A stretch of DNA of 64,000 bases from Halorubrum sodomense (GCF_900111935.1 NZ_FOYN01000001.1:186001-250000); one strand, 5' to 3'; counted from the first letter of the stretch, positions 33,007 through 42,768 are shown. The notes: a model not told the origin generated them from the letters alone. Program-made: numbers and translations.

Positions 33007-33684
33007 ATGGAACTGACGCCGGGCGTACACGGGCTCCCGTTACAGGTATCGATGGACGACCGCGAGGCGACGTTCAACGCGACCGCCGTCGAGACGCCGC
33101 AGGGACTCCTCCTGATCGACGCCGGCCTCCCCGACACCGCGGACGTCCTCGAGGCCGCGCTCGACGACGAGGGGTTGCGCCTCGACGACGCCTGGGGCGT
33201 CCTCGTCACGCATCAGGATCCGGACCACGCCGGCTGTCTGGCGGCCGTCGTCGACCGGACCGACGCCGTGGTCTTCGCGCACGAGACGGAAGTGCCGTAC
33301 CTGGAAGGCGACAGGGAGCTCGTCAAATCCAGCGCGGAGCGACCGCTGTCGATCGACCCGACGACGGTCGACGTCCGCCTGACGGGGGGCGAAACGTTCG
33401 CGACCGCCGCGGGGCCGATGGAGGTGGTCGCGACGCCCGGCCACAGTCCGGGGCACGTGTCGGCGCACTTCCCCGACGCGGAGCTGCTCGTCAGCGCCGA
33501 CGCGCTCAACGTCGTCGACGGCGCGCTCGTCGGGCCCCGGCCCGAGGTGACGCAGGACCTCGAGACCGCGTGGGAGAGCGTCGAGACGCTCGCCGATCTG
33601 GCCGTGACGCAGACGTTCTGCTTCCACGGCGGCCGCGTCGCCGCCGGGACGGACCGCATACGGGAGCTAGTAGCCGACCGGTAG
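33007..33684 (+). CDS. MBL-fold metallohydrolase
   Basis: This 225-residue protein begins MELTPGVHGLPLQVS and has LLIDAGLPDTADVLEAAL and VTHQDPDHAGCLAAV. The latter is a T-H-x-D-x-D-H motif: first His, then two acidic residues and a His. VVATPGHSPGHVSAHFPDAELLVSADAL and FCFHGG supply further ligands. The fold hydrolyses esters, thioesters or phosphoesters depending on the member. Next to the sugar-acid genes it might act as a lactonase, but nothing in the sequence shows this. Confidence 0.85.
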   Translation: MELTPGVHGLPLQVSMDDREATFNATAVETPQGLLLIDAGLPDTADVLEAALDDEGLRLDDAWGVLVTHQDPDHAGCLAAVVDRTDAVVFAHETEVPYLEGDRELVKSSAERPLSIDPTTVDVRLTGGETFATAAGPMEVVATPGHSPGHVSAHFPDAELLVSADALNVVDGALVGPRPEVTQDLETAWESVETLADLAVTQTFCFHGGRVAAGTDRIRELVADR

Positions 33685-33769
33685 CGGGCGGGCGAGGCGG
33701 TCGCGGTCATCGTCACCGTCGAGCCAGCCGACCCAAACCGACTTGCGTAGGGGGCGCGTCGCTCCGCCC

Positions 33770-34774
33770 ATGCCCGCCTCACAGTCCGGACCCACGAGCC
33801 TCGAATTCGGCGTCCTCGGCACCGCGGGGATCGCCCGCAAAGCGGTGATCCCGGCGATCGCCGCGAGCGACCACGCGGTCGGCGCGGTGGCGTCGCGGGA
33901 CGCCGACCGCGCGGAGCGGTTCGCGGCCGAGAACTCGATCCCCCGCAGCTACGGCTCCTACGAGGCCCTCCTCGACGACGACGCGCTCGACGCGGTGTAC
34001 GTCCCGCTCCCCAACGGCCGCCACGCCGAGTGGACGAAACGCGCCGCGGACGCCGGGTTAGACGTGCTCTGTGAGAAGCCGCTCGCCGCCGACGCGGACG
34101 AGGCGCGTGACGTGGTCGACCACTGCGACCGACGTGGCGTCACGCTGATGGAGGCGTTCATGTACCGGTACCACCCCCGCACCGAGCGCGCCGTCGCGCT
34201 CGCGGCGACCGAGCTCGACGACGTCCGCACGGTGACGGCCACCTTCCGCTTCCCGCTGTACGACCGCCCGAACGACGTGCGACTCGACCCCGAACTCGCC
34301 GGCGGGTCGCTGATGGACGTCGGGTGTTACCCCGTCTCGCTGGCCCGGACGGTCCTCGGGACGCCGGACCGGGCGTACGCCCACGCCGGCGACACCCGGG
34401 ACGCCGGGGTCGACACCGAACTCGCGGGCGTGTTAGCGTACGACGACGGTCGCTCGGCGCGGGTCGCGTCCGGCTTCGACACGCAACTGGTTCAGCGGTA
34501 CCGCGTCGACGCGACGAACGGCTGGGTCGAGGTCGAGCGCGCGTTCGACGCCCCGACCGACGAGCCGGTGGAACTGGAGTACGAGATCGACGGGCGCCAC
34601 GGCGTCGAGACGTTCCCGGCGGTCGACCAGTACCGGCTCCAAGTCGACCGCTTCGCCGAGCGCGTCGCCGACGGGACCGCCCCTCTGACCGATGGCGAGG
34701 AGGCGATCGCGAACATGGAGATCATCGACGCGCTCGCCGAGAGCGCCGCCGACGGCGCCCCCGTCGACCTCTAA
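33770..34774 (+). CDS. Gfo/Idh/MocA-family oxidoreductase, possible sugar dehydrogenase
   Basis: This 334-residue protein has the N-terminal Rossmann segment LEFGVLGTAGIARKAVIPAIAASDH. VYVPLPNGRHAEWTKRAADAGLDVLCEKPLA follows, with EKP the conserved catalytic Lys motif of the family. MEAFMYRYHPRTERAVA is typical of the xylose or glucose-fructose oxidoreductase group. Haloarchaeal xylose dehydrogenases belong to this family. It is convergent with the keto-sugar-acid kinase, so a role oxidising galactose, xylose or another aldose is plausible. Confidence 0.82.
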   Translation: MPASQSGPTSLEFGVLGTAGIARKAVIPAIAASDHAVGAVASRDADRAERFAAENSIPRSYGSYEALLDDDALDAVYVPLPNGRHAEWTKRAADAGLDVLCEKPLAADADEARDVVDHCDRRGVTLMEAFMYRYHPRTERAVALAATELDDVRTVTATFRFPLYDRPNDVRLDPELAGGSLMDVGCYPVSLARTVLGTPDRAYAHAGDTRDAGVDTELAGVLAYDDGRSARVASGFDTQLVQRYRVDATNGWVEVERAFDAPTDEPVELEYEIDGRHGVETFPAVDQYRLQVDRFAERVADGTAPLTDGEEAIANMEIIDALAESAADGAPVDL

Positions 34775-34837
34775 GCGGGGGCGTCGGACCGCAGCCTCCG
34801 GGGTTCAGTCAGTCCGTCCCGAGCGCCGCCACCTCGC

Positions 34838-35794
34838 TCACCGGTCGATCCCGCCCTCGCCGTCGATGACGTCGCGGACCTCTTCCCGAGTCGTCACCGC
34901 GAGGTCGCCGTCGGTGGTGCGTTTCAGCGCCGCCGTCGCGGATCCCCACCGGAGGGACGCGGCGAGGTCCCCGCCGCGAAGCCGCTCCGCGACGAAGCCG
35001 GCGACGAACGCGTCCCCGGTGCCGATCGCGTCGAACGTCTCCGCCTCGTACACGTCCTGCTCGTACACCGAGCCGTCGTGGAGCGCGACCGCCCCCTCCA
35101 GCCCGCGGGTGACGACCACCGTGTCGAACCCGAACTCCGTGGCGAGCCCGTGTGCGATCTCGACGGCGTTGCCCTCGCGATCGAGCACCTCGCGGGCGTC
35201 GCGCCGCGGGACGAACAGGGTATCGACGCGCTCGAACAGGTCCTCGTATGCCGCCCGCGCCGTCTCCGGGTCCCAGAGCTTCGCCCGGTAGTTCAGGTCG
35301 AACGAGCGCGCGGTCCCCGCCTCGCCGGCGGTCTCCAACAGGGCGGCCGTCGTCTCCGCGGCGGCCGCCGAGAGGGCGGGCGTGATCCCCGTCGTGTGGA
35401 ACCACTCCGCGTCTTCGACCGCCCCCGTCGGAAGCTCCTCGGCCTCGACGGTCGTGATCGCCGCGTCGGCGCGGTCGTAGATGACGTTCGTCCCACGCGG
35501 TTCGCCGCCGTGCTCGAGGTAGTACGTCCCCACTCGGCTCGTCTCCGCGTCCGCCCACGCGACGCCCGGCCGGACGCCGTGGCTCCGCAGTTCGGTCACG
35601 ATCCGTCGGCCGAGCGGCGAGTCGGGGAGCTTCGAGAGCCAACGGGTGTCGGCGCCGAGCCGCGCGGCCCCGACCGCGACGTTGCTCTCCGCGCCGCCGG
35701 CCTGGACGGTCAATTCGCGGGTCGTCTCCAGCCGCTCGCCGCGCGGCGGCGACAGCCGCAGCATCGTCTCGCCGAACGTGACGAGGTCGGTCAT
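34838..35794 (-). CDS. PfkB-type 2-keto-3-deoxy-sugar-acid kinase (KDG/KDGal kinase)
   Basis: This 318-residue protein starts at the ATG at 35794 ([23 protein letters not shown]). It has the PfkB signature [31 protein letters not shown] near residue 35 and [19 protein letters not shown] near residue 258, holding the catalytic Asp. A PfkB kinase in this place should phosphorylate KDG or KDGal, giving the substrate of the aldolase at 38330. The promoter has a TATA box and a palindrome. Confidence 0.87.
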   Translation of the reverse strand: MTDLVTFGETMLRLSPPRGERLETTRELTVQAGGAESNVAVGAARLGADTRWLSKLPDSPLGRRIVTELRSHGVRPGVAWADAETSRVGTYYLEHGGEPRGTNVIYDRADAAITTVEAEELPTGAVEDAEWFHTTGITPALSAAAAETTAALLETAGEAGTARSFDLNYRAKLWDPETARAAYEDLFERVDTLFVPRRDAREVLDREGNAVEIAHGLATEFGFDTVVVTRGLEGAVALHDGSVYEQDVYEAETFDAIGTGDAFVAGFVAERLRGGDLAASLRWGSATAALKRTTDGDLAVTTREEVRDVIDGEGGIDR

Positions 35795-35820
35795 CGACGC
35801 CACCCCCCGCCGCAGGTCTC

Positions 35821-35830
35821 GAACCGGTTC
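35821..35830. promoter_or_regulatory. Palindrome at the kinase promoter
   Basis: GAACCGGTTC is a perfect 10-base palindrome 26-35 bases before the kinase start. It lies between the TATA box (TTATATTC on the minus strand, 35853-35860) and the gene, at the expected transcription start. Near-copies occur before the galactonate dehydratase gene. Confidence 0.55.
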
Positions 35831-35908
35831 ATATCGGATGCTACTCTCGCCCGAATATAAGAGGGGGTGATCGCCGTCGACCGTCGATCGGGGGATCCTC
35901 GCGTCCCC

Positions 35909-36032
35909 CGTGTCGCGGCACCAGCCCGCTCCGCTCCGTGTCGTGGCACCAGCCCGCTCCACCTCGTGTCGCGACGATCGCCCGCTCCGTGTCGCGACGA
36001 TCGCCTGCTCCGTGTCGCGACGATCGCCTACT
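35909..36032. repeat. Five tandem repeats of 23-28 bases
   Basis: Units begin CGTGTCG and continue GCGACGATCGCC-x-GCTC or GTGGCACCAGCCCGCTCC. The last unit runs over the SDR stop codon (36028-36030, minus). The repeats fill most of the 35795-36027 gap. Confidence 0.75.
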
Positions 36033-36879
36033 CCGCGTCCTCGCGCGCCCGGTAGTCCGGCAGCGTGTCGTCCTGCATCACCGCGCCGCGGCCGCCGTCG
36101 ACGAGCAGCGCGGCCCCCGTGACGAAGGCGGCGTCCTCGCTCGCGAGGAAGGAGACGGCACCGGCGACGTCGGCGGGCGTGCCGATCCGGCCGGTCGGGT
36201 GGATCGATTCGACTTCTTCGAGGCGTCCCTCCGGCAGCTCGTCTCGCGTCCGCTCGACTTCGACCCAGCCGGGAACGACCGTGTTCACCCGGACGCGGGG
36301 ACCGAAGTCTACCGCGAGCGACCGCGTCATGCCGTTGATACCCGCCTTGACGGCGTTATAGGGGAAATGCGCCGGCATCGTCGCGTACGCGTGGTTCGAC
36401 GAGACGTTCACGATCGCCCCGCGGTCCATGTGTTCGAGGGCGGCCCGCGCGGCGAGCCAGTACGCGCGGAAGTCCGTCTCGACGACGAACGCCCAGTCGT
36501 CGAGCGTCGCCTCGTCGGCGGCCGTCTCCGTCTGGACGCCGGCGTTGTTCACGAGCACGTCGACCGAGCCGTACCGCTCGGCGGCCGCCGCCGCCAGCGC
36601 GGCCACGTCGTCCGGGTCGCGCATGTCGGCGCGGACGAACGTCGCGTCGCCCGTCGGTGCGCCGTCGGCAGCGTCACCGCCCGACTCCGCGATCCGGTCG
36701 ACGACGGCCTCGCCGGCCGCCTCGGAGCGCCCGCTGACCACGACGTTCGCCCCCTCGGCGGCCAGCCGCTCCGCGATTCCGGCGCCGATCCCGCGCGTCG
36801 ACCCCGTGACGATCGCCGTCTCGCCGGCGAACCGTCCGGGAACCGCGCCTTCGCCCGGTGACTCGCGTCGCCGGGTCAT
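36028..36879 (-). CDS. Short-chain dehydrogenase, possible sugar dehydrogenase
   Basis: This 283-residue protein has the NAD(P)-binding motif TGSTRGIG near residue 25 and NNAGVQ near residue 95. The catalytic Tyr and Lys are in YNAVKAG, and a Ser lies in VNVSSNHAY. It matches glucose or galactose 1-dehydrogenase-type SDRs in layout. It is co-directional with dgoD and the kinase, so it may oxidise galactose. The first residues (MTRRRES) are encoded by a tandem repeat, so the true start may lie further in, for example at [10 protein letters not shown]. Confidence 0.82.
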   Translation of the reverse strand: MTRRRESPGEGAVPGRFAGETAIVTGSTRGIGAGIAERLAAEGANVVVSGRSEAAGEAVVDRIAESGGDAADGAPTGDATFVRADMRDPDDVAALAAAAAERYGSVDVLVNNAGVQTETAADEATLDDWAFVVETDFRAYWLAARAALEHMDRGAIVNVSSNHAYATMPAHFPYNAVKAGINGMTRSLAVDFGPRVRVNTVVPGWVEVERTRDELPEGRLEEVESIHPTGRIGTPADVAGAVSFLASEDAAFVTGAALLVDGGRGAVMQDDTLPDYRAREDAE

Positions 36880-36939
36880 CGGTCCCTCTCGCGTCGCCGG
36901 GTCGTCGGTCCCTCTCGCGTCGCCGGGTCGTCGGTCCGC
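36862..36939. repeat. Three tandem repeats of 26 bases
   Basis: The unit is CTCGCGTCGCCGGGTCRT plus CGGTCCCT (36862-36887, 36888-36913, 36914-36939). The first unit contains the start codon of the SDR gene; the equivalent position in the second and third units reads CGT, not CAT. Confidence 0.8.
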
Positions 36940-36970
36940 CCCGCTCGCCGCGATTCGGTCTCCATCGGGA

Positions 36971-38122
36971 TCACCACTCCGCGACGGAGCCGTCGTCGTG
37001 GCGCCAGACGGGGTTGTGCCAGTCGACGTCTTTCTCGGCCTGCTCGCGCACGTGTTCCTCGTCGATCTCGATACCGAGCCCGTCGCCGCCCGGGACGTCG
37101 ACGAAGCCGTCGCGGTACTCGAACACCGACGGGTCCGCGAGGTAGTCCAACACGTCGCTCGTCTCGTTGTAGTGGATGTCGAGCGACTGCTCCTGGATCA
37201 GCGCGTTCGGCGTGCAGGCGTCGACCTGGATGCAAGAGGCGAGCGCGATCGGGCCGAGCGGGCAGTGCGGCGCGACCGACACGTCGTACGCCTCGGCCAT
37301 CGACGCGATCTTCTTCAGCTCGGAGATCCCGCCGGCGTGGGAGACGTCCGGCTGGATCAGGTCCACCGCGTCCGCCTCGAGTATCTCCTTGAAGTCCCAC
37401 CGCGAGTACATCCGCTCGCCGGTCGCGATCGGGATCGTCGTCGACGCCCGGATCGCCGGCAGCGCGTCGTTGTTCTCGGGCAACACCGGTTCCTCGATGA
37501 ACATCGGGTCGTACGGCTCCAGCGCCGCGGCGAGCCGGCGAACCATCGGCTTGGCCACCCGGCCGTGGAAGTCGACCCCGATGTCGACCTCGTCGCCGAC
37601 CGCCTCCCGGACGGCCGCGATCCGGTCGGCCGAATCGGCCACCGCGGCCGGGGAGTCGATCGACTCTAGCTCCGCAGTCGCGTTCATCTTCAGCGCCGAG
37701 AAGCCGGCGTCGACCTTCTCGCGGGCGGCCTCGCCCACGTCCGCCGGCCGGTCCCCGCCGATCCACTGATAGACGCGGACCCGGTCGCGCGCCCGGCCGC
37801 CGAGCAGCTCGTGGACGGGCGCGCCGAACTGCTTCCCCTTGAGGTCCCACAGCGCCTGGTCGACGCCGGCGATGGCGCTCATCAGCACGGGGCCGCCGCG
37901 GTAGAAGCCGCCGCGGTACATCGCCTGCCAATGGTCTTCGATCCGCGTCGGGTCCTCGCCGAGGAGGTAGTCGTCGAGCAGCTCCTCGACGGCCGCGACG
38001 ACCGTGTGGGAGCGTCCCTCGACGATCGGCTCTCCCCAGCCGACCCTCCCGTCGCTCGTCGTGAGCTTCAGAAACAGCCAGCGAGGCGGTACCTCGAACA
38101 GCTCGTAGTCGGTGATGTGCAT
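36971..38122 (-). CDS. dgoD: D-galactonate dehydratase, DgoD-like
   Basis: This 383-residue enolase-superfamily protein begins MHITDYELFEVPPRWLFLKL. VDFHGRVAKPM, FIEEPVLPENN, IPIATGERMYSRWDFK, QPDVSHAGGISELKK, APHCPLGPIALAS and a C-terminal WRHDDGSVAEW align with the remembered E. coli DgoD sequence over the whole length. Acid residues in DFHGR, EEP and GER place the metal ligands. It should convert D-galactonate to KDGal; acting on gluconate or related acids is possible. Confidence 0.88.
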   Translation of the reverse strand: MHITDYELFEVPPRWLFLKLTTSDGRVGWGEPIVEGRSHTVVAAVEELLDDYLLGEDPTRIEDHWQAMYRGGFYRGGPVLMSAIAGVDQALWDLKGKQFGAPVHELLGGRARDRVRVYQWIGGDRPADVGEAAREKVDAGFSALKMNATAELESIDSPAAVADSADRIAAVREAVGDEVDIGVDFHGRVAKPMVRRLAAALEPYDPMFIEEPVLPENNDALPAIRASTTIPIATGERMYSRWDFKEILEADAVDLIQPDVSHAGGISELKKIASMAEAYDVSVAPHCPLGPIALASCIQVDACTPNALIQEQSLDIHYNETSDVLDYLADPSVFEYRDGFVDVPGGDGLGIEIDEEHVREQAEKDVDWHNPVWRHDDGSVAEW

Positions 38123-38127
38123 GGTGA

Positions 38128-38144
38128 GTTCGGTAACTCCGAAC
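38128..38144. promoter_or_regulatory. Inverted repeat before dgoD
   Basis: GTTCGG-TAACT-CCGAAC is a perfect inverted repeat ending 6 bases before the dgoD start codon (38122). It overlaps GAACCGGTCC (38141-38150); GGACCGGTCC lies at 38199-38208. These resemble the palindrome at 35821 before the kinase gene. Confidence 0.55.
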
Positions 38145-38237
38145 CGGTCCGACCGTCGCGGGACTCGCGCGCCGTCGGTCGCCGCCGGCGTCCGACGCGG
38201 ACCGGTCCGTCGCCACGGTCGTAGTTGCCCGTCCCTC

Positions 38238-38246
38238 CCTTAAATA
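38238..38246 (-). promoter_or_regulatory. Possible TATA box for dgoD
   Basis: The minus-strand sequence CTATTTAAG lies about 115-125 bases before dgoD. It would give a leader of about 90 bases containing the inverted repeats. Confidence 0.4.
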
Positions 38247-38296
38247 GCGGGTGTGTGCGGCCGCGCCGCGGGCGTCGACGCGACCGCGACACGCCC

Positions 38297-38304
38297 CGAT
38301 TTAA
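38297..38304 (+). promoter_or_regulatory. TATA box of the aldolase gene
   Basis: GATTTAA lies about 27 bases before the ATG at 38330. A leaderless transcript diverging from dgoD is likely. Confidence 0.5.
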
Positions 38305-38329
38305 GCCCCCGCGGCGAGCAGGGGAACGC

Positions 38330-38968
38330 ATGCGAACCGACCGACTCGACCGGATCACGGACGGCGGAGTGATCGCGATCCTCCGCGGCGTGGCGCGGGA
38401 CGACGCCGTGGCGGTCGCGGACGCCGTCGTCGACGCCGGCGTGACGGCGCTCGAGGTAACGGCGGACACGCCGAACGCGACGGCGTCGATCGAGGCGATC
38501 GCCGACCGCGTCGACGACGCGCTGGTCGGCGCCGGGACCGTCCTGGACGCGGAGACCGCGCGCGCGGCGCAGCTCGCCGGCGCGGAGTTCCTCGTGACGC
38601 CGACCGCGAACCGCGACGTGATCCGGACGGCGAACCGCTACGGAACGCCGATCGCGGTCGGCGCGTACACGCCGACCGAGGCGCTCTCGGCCTTCGAGGC
38701 CGGCGCCGACCTCGTGAAGGTGTTCCCCGCGAAGACCGGCGGTCCGGACCACGTCGCGGCGATCGGCGGCCCGCTCCCGCAGGTCCCGCTCGTCCCCACC
38801 GGCGGCGTGGACGCGGACAACGCAGGCGACTACGTCGACGCGGGCGCGGTCGCGGTCGGCGTCGGCAGCGGGATCGTCGACGGCGAGGCGATCGCCGCCG
38901 ACGACTTCGACGCGATCCGGGCGAACGCGCGCGCGGTCCTCGACGCCGTCTCCGCCGCGCGGGAGTGA
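38330..38968 (+). CDS. KDPG/KDPGal aldolase
   Basis: This 212-residue aldolase starts at the ATG at 38330 (MRTDRLDRITDGGVIAILRGV). VTALEVTADTPN, VGAGTVLD, and DLVKVFPAKTGGPDHV, with the Schiff-base Lys in VKVFPA, are the KDPG aldolase signatures. It cleaves KDPG or KDPGal to pyruvate and glyceraldehyde 3-phosphate. With the divergent dgoD and the kinase it would complete a De Ley-Doudoroff route, though Entner-Doudoroff use cannot be excluded. Confidence 0.9.
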   Translation: MRTDRLDRITDGGVIAILRGVARDDAVAVADAVVDAGVTALEVTADTPNATASIEAIADRVDDALVGAGTVLDAETARAAQLAGAEFLVTPTANRDVIRTANRYGTPIAVGAYTPTEALSAFEAGADLVKVFPAKTGGPDHVAAIGGPLPQVPLVPTGGVDADNAGDYVDAGAVAVGVGSGIVDGEAIAADDFDAIRANARAVLDAVSAARE

Positions 38969-39047
38969 GGGGGACGCTCGGGAGCGCTCGGCGACGCTCG
39001 CCCGGCTCGCGTCGCCCGTTCGAGCGTCGTCTCGGCCGGGTCGTCGC

Positions 39048-39203
39048 CTACCGCGCCGGCGAGCGGCTCTCGTCCGCGGCGTCGGGCGACGACGACCGCA
39101 CCGCGTCCCAGCCCCGGAGACAGGCCTCACAGAGGTAGTACGCGAACCCGTCGACGTCTCGATGCGTGAGCGAGGCGTCGATACCGCATCTCTCACAGTT
39201 CAT
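39048..39203 (-). CDS. Small zinc-ribbon protein
   Basis: This 51-residue protein begins MNCERCGIDASLTHRDVDGFAYYLCEAC. Two CxxC pairs are spaced to hold one zinc ion. It is too short for many gene finders. The 39204-39328 gap after it holds no other gene. The function is unknown; haloarchaea carry many such short zinc ribbons. Confidence 0.65.
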   Translation of the reverse strand: MNCERCGIDASLTHRDVDGFAYYLCEACLRGWDAVRSSSPDAADESRSPAR

Positions 39204-39328
39204 AGCCGCCCACTACGTCAAGACGGGTATATGTCTTCTGCTCGGAGTCAGACCTGTGATAATTCGTCACGGAACCGACGAAACGGAAGTTCCGGCGACC
39301 GCGCGGTCGACACGCCCCCGCGCGGCGC

Positions 39329-41109
39329 CTACCGCAGCGCGTCGAGGCCGAACTCGAAGGCCGCGACCGGCACCTCAAGGTCGTGTTCGACGAGCACCGC
39401 GGGGTGGAGCTCACCGATCACGCCGACGCGCTCGCCGTCGATCACGGCGGCGGCGGCGCGGCCCTCGATGAACGAGGGGTGTTCGGTCCGCGGGGTCTCC
39501 AGGTCGGCGTCGAAGTCGTTACAGAGCGCCTGGAGCCGCCCCTTCGCCGCCTCGTAGGAGGCGTCGCGCCGGGCGACCGCGCCGGCGACGTGGCGGAACT
39601 CGGCGACGTTCGTGTCCTCGGCGTCGTCGCGCTCGGCCACGAAGCCGACCTCCGCGACGTCCTGCGGGTAGGCGTTGTGGGTGTTCCGCTCCAACAGCAT
39701 GACGAGCGAGGGGAGCGCCCACGTGCGCAGCTGGGTGTACTCCTCGCTGTACGGCTCGGTGATCTCGACGGGGTCGCCGCCGCCGAAGATGCCGGCGCTC
39801 GCGTTCGGCTCGCCCGCGTCGGCGACCGCGGCGCCGCCGGTCCCCGGCTCGATCCGCATCCGGTCGTAGTTCTCGGTCCCGCTCGTCATGTGGAAGTTCA
39901 GCAGGTCCTCGAAGCCGAGCCCCACGAGGCTCGTCCGGACCGCGTCCTCTAACCGCGAGCGCTCGTGGCGCCCGCCGACGGTGCCCACGTCGGGGTAGCG
40001 GGGCTCCAAGTTGTCGAAGCCGTACGCGCGCCCCACGTCGTCGACCAGGTCGAGCGGGTGGAGCACGTCGACGCGGTACGGCGGAATCTCCACCTCGTAG
40101 GACACATCCTCGTCGAGGGTGTAGGAGGCGTCGAGGCCGGCGCGCTCGAAGCAGTCGACGACCTCCTCCGGCTCGAACTCGACGCCGAGCAGCGTCTCGA
40201 TCCGGTCGTGCGAGACGGTCTTCTCGTCGACGTCGAGGTCGGGACGGACCAGTTCGCGGCCGTACTCGCTCGGGTGCGTCGCGCCGTCGGCGTAGTTCAC
40301 CTCGACCGACTCGATCGTCGCCCCGCGGGCCGACAGCGCGTAACAGATGATGTTGCACATCCGGTCTATCGTCCACTGGTCGGTGCCGGTGAGCTCGACG
40401 AACAGCTCGCGCGAGCCGGTCGTCACCTCGGTGCGCTTCCCGTTGATCACCGGCGGGAACGAGAACAGCCCGAGCTCGTCGTAGATCGCGGGATACCGGT
40501 CGAGATCCGTCACGAGGTCCGCGTAGGTCGTCCCCGTGTCGTGTTCCGCCAAGACCTCGTTCGGGGTCAGCTCGTCGTTCGCGTCGAGCGGGACGAACGT
40601 ATCCCCGTCGGGGTCGACCCCGCGGTAGGTGATCGACGGCTCCGCGCCCTCCTGGAGCGGCGCGCCCTTCACCATCGCGAGGTCGTGGATCCCGATCGCG
40701 CCCTTCGCGCGGCCGCGGCCCATCGTCGCGTGGAGCTTCTCCTGGAGCTGGATCAGAGACTCCAGCGCCGCCTCGTCCATATCGAGGCCGCGGACCACGG
40801 CGCCGGTGACGTACGGGCGCTCGTCCGGAACCGACTCGTCGACCTCGATGGTCCACTCGGGGTCGTTCGTGTTCGGGACGTAGACGCCGCGGGCGTCGCC
40901 GTAGTGGTACCGAAGCGAGCGGGCGACCCCCTCGACGGAGAGCCGGTCGAGTCGGTCGGGCGCGAACTCGAACTGGAACATCCCGTCGTCGGTCTCTCCC
41001 TCGAACTCCAAGCCGAGCCCGAACAGGTCGGTTTTGAGTTCATCGTCGTCCTTCTCCTCGTGGCCGGTGAGCTCGCGGAGCTCGTCGGGGTCGACGTCGA
41101 CGACGGGCA
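39329..41109 (-). CDS. pheT: Phenylalanyl-tRNA synthetase beta subunit
   Basis: This 593-residue archaeal-type beta subunit begins MPVVDVDPDELRELTGHEE. It has the B1, B3/B4 and B5 domains and class II core-like blocks (KGAIGIHDL, YRVDVLHPLDLVDDVGRAYGFDNL). It pairs with PheS to charge tRNA-Phe. The start is chosen at 41109, directly after the pheS stop. The two genes form a compact pheS-pheT operon. Confidence 0.93.
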
Positions 41110-42645
41110 TCAGTAGCTCACCTCCGCGTTCCGCAGGAAGTCGATGTCGGCTAAGGTTCCGTGGAGGTCGCGGATGTCCTCCGCGCCGGTGGTGAGCATC
41201 GCCAGCCGTTCGAGGGCGAGCCCCCACGCCATCACGTCGCAGTCGACGCCGAGCGGGCCGGTGACCTCCTCGCGGAAGACGCCCGAGTTCCCGATCTCGA
41301 TCTCCTCGCCCGTCTCCGGGTGTTCACCGAACAGCTCGAAGGAGGGCTCGGTGTAGGGGTTGTAGTGGGGCTTGAACCGGATGTCCGTAATTCCGAACTG
41401 CCGGTAGAACTCCTCGAAGGTGCCCATCAGGTCGCGCACCGAGAGGTCCTCGGCCATCACCCACCCCTCGATCTGGAAGAACTCTAGGAGGTGCGTCGGG
41501 TCGAGGGTGTCGTTGCGGTACACCTTCTCGACCGAGAAGTAGCGCTGCGGCGGCTCCAGTTCGGCGCCCGCGACCCCGGAGAGGTACCGCATCGACAGCG
41601 ACGTGGTGTGGCCGCGAAGCGCGACCTCCCGCGCGAAGTCCTGCGACCACGGCGAGTGGTAGCCGTCGCCGTCCTCGCCCCACCCGTCGCGGTGGGCCGA
41701 CTCGACGCGGTCGATCAGCTCCTCGGGGATCTCCTCCATCGGGTCCACGTCGAGCGCGAACCGGTCCCAGTGGGTCCGCGCCGGATGGTCCTGGGGCATG
41801 AACAGGCAGTCGTTGATCCAGAAGTCGGCGTCGGCGTGGGGGCCCTCCATCTCCGAAAATCCCATCCCGACCAGCACGTCCTTCACGCGGTCGGCGGTCC
41901 GGCGGAGCACGTGTTTCCGGCCGCCGCGGGCCGTCTCGGCCTCGGCCTCGACGTTGTACTCGGCGAACTCGGCGTCGCGCCACTCGCCGCTGGCGAGGAG
42001 TTCCGGCGTGAGCGCGCCCACCGTCTCGGTCGCCTCGACGCCGGTCATCAGCGCGTCGACGCCGTCGTCGGTGAGCGTCACCGTCCGGGTGACCGACTCC
42101 GCGACCGCGAGCAGTCCGCGCGAGTCGAGCCGGTCGATCACCGCGCCGTCGACGTCGAGGTCGCTCGCGTCGAGCGCCGCCCCCTCGCGGTCGGCCTCCG
42201 CGAGCGCCGCGAGCGCCCTCGCCTCCGGGTCGGCGTCGAGGTCGGCGTCGGGGTCGACCGAGAGCTCGCCGCCGTCGACGCTCCCGAACCCCTTGCGCGC
42301 GAAGTTCGCGAGCGCGATGTCGACCTCGGGCCCGTCCAGGTCGGCCCCGCCGATGACCGCGCCCATCGAGGCCGGTTCGGCGTCGGCGCCCGCGTCGAGG
42401 CCGGCTCGGTAGAGCCGGGTCTCTGGGAGTCCCTCGTCGACGTAGGTCCGCCCCTCGTCGGTGAGTTTGAGGCTCTCGTCGGTCACCGAGGCGACCTCGA
42501 CGAGCCCGTCGTCGGCCAGGTCGAAGGCCGCGCCCGCGACCGTCTCCGGCTTCAGGTCGGTCGCCGCGGCTATCTCCGCCACCGTTCGGTCGTCCGTCGC
42601 GCTCGCGGCCTCGAGGACCGCGAGCTGTCGTTCCGGGAGTCGCAT
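41110..42645 (-). CDS. pheS: Phenylalanyl-tRNA synthetase alpha subunit
   Basis: This 511-residue archaeal-type alpha subunit has an N-terminal winged-helix domain (LPERQLAVLEAASATDD). The catalytic class II core has MGFSEMEGPHADADFWINDCLFMPQDHPAR, a motif 2-like YRNDTLDPTHLLEFFQIEGWVM, and motif 3-like AWGLALERLAML. It catalyses phenylalanylation with PheT. No promoter is obvious in the 42646-42741 gap. Confidence 0.95.
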   Translation of the reverse strand: MRLPERQLAVLEAASATDDRTVAEIAAATDLKPETVAGAAFDLADDGLVEVASVTDESLKLTDEGRTYVDEGLPETRLYRAGLDAGADAEPASMGAVIGGADLDGPEVDIALANFARKGFGSVDGGELSVDPDADLDADPEARALAALAEADREGAALDASDLDVDGAVIDRLDSRGLLAVAESVTRTVTLTDDGVDALMTGVEATETVGALTPELLASGEWRDAEFAEYNVEAEAETARGGRKHVLRRTADRVKDVLVGMGFSEMEGPHADADFWINDCLFMPQDHPARTHWDRFALDVDPMEEIPEELIDRVESAHRDGWGEDGDGYHSPWSQDFAREVALRGHTTSLSMRYLSGVAGAELEPPQRYFSVEKVYRNDTLDPTHLLEFFQIEGWVMAEDLSVRDLMGTFEEFYRQFGITDIRFKPHYNPYTEPSFELFGEHPETGEEIEIGNSGVFREEVTGPLGVDCDVMAWGLALERLAMLTTGAEDIRDLHGTLADIDFLRNAEVSY

Positions 42646-42737
42646 TCGAGTTGTCTCTACACGCGTGCGGCTGGTTGGTAACGGTTCCGGGACCGAGACG
42701 CGCCGCCCGTAATCATTTTTGATAAATTAACCGATCG

Positions 42738-42744
42738 GTTTATG
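42738..42744 (+). promoter_or_regulatory. TATA box of the HalOD1 gene
   Basis: GTTTATG lies about 25-31 bases before the ATG at 42769. It partly overlaps the earlier ATG at 42742, so I prefer the later start. Confidence 0.45.
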
Positions 42745-42768
42745 ACTCGTACTCGTGTGAGAACGACT

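Noticed and set aside
35909-36032. Possible CRISPR array
   Set aside because: The repeats are directly adjacent with no unique spacers and there are no cas genes; ordinary tandem repeats.
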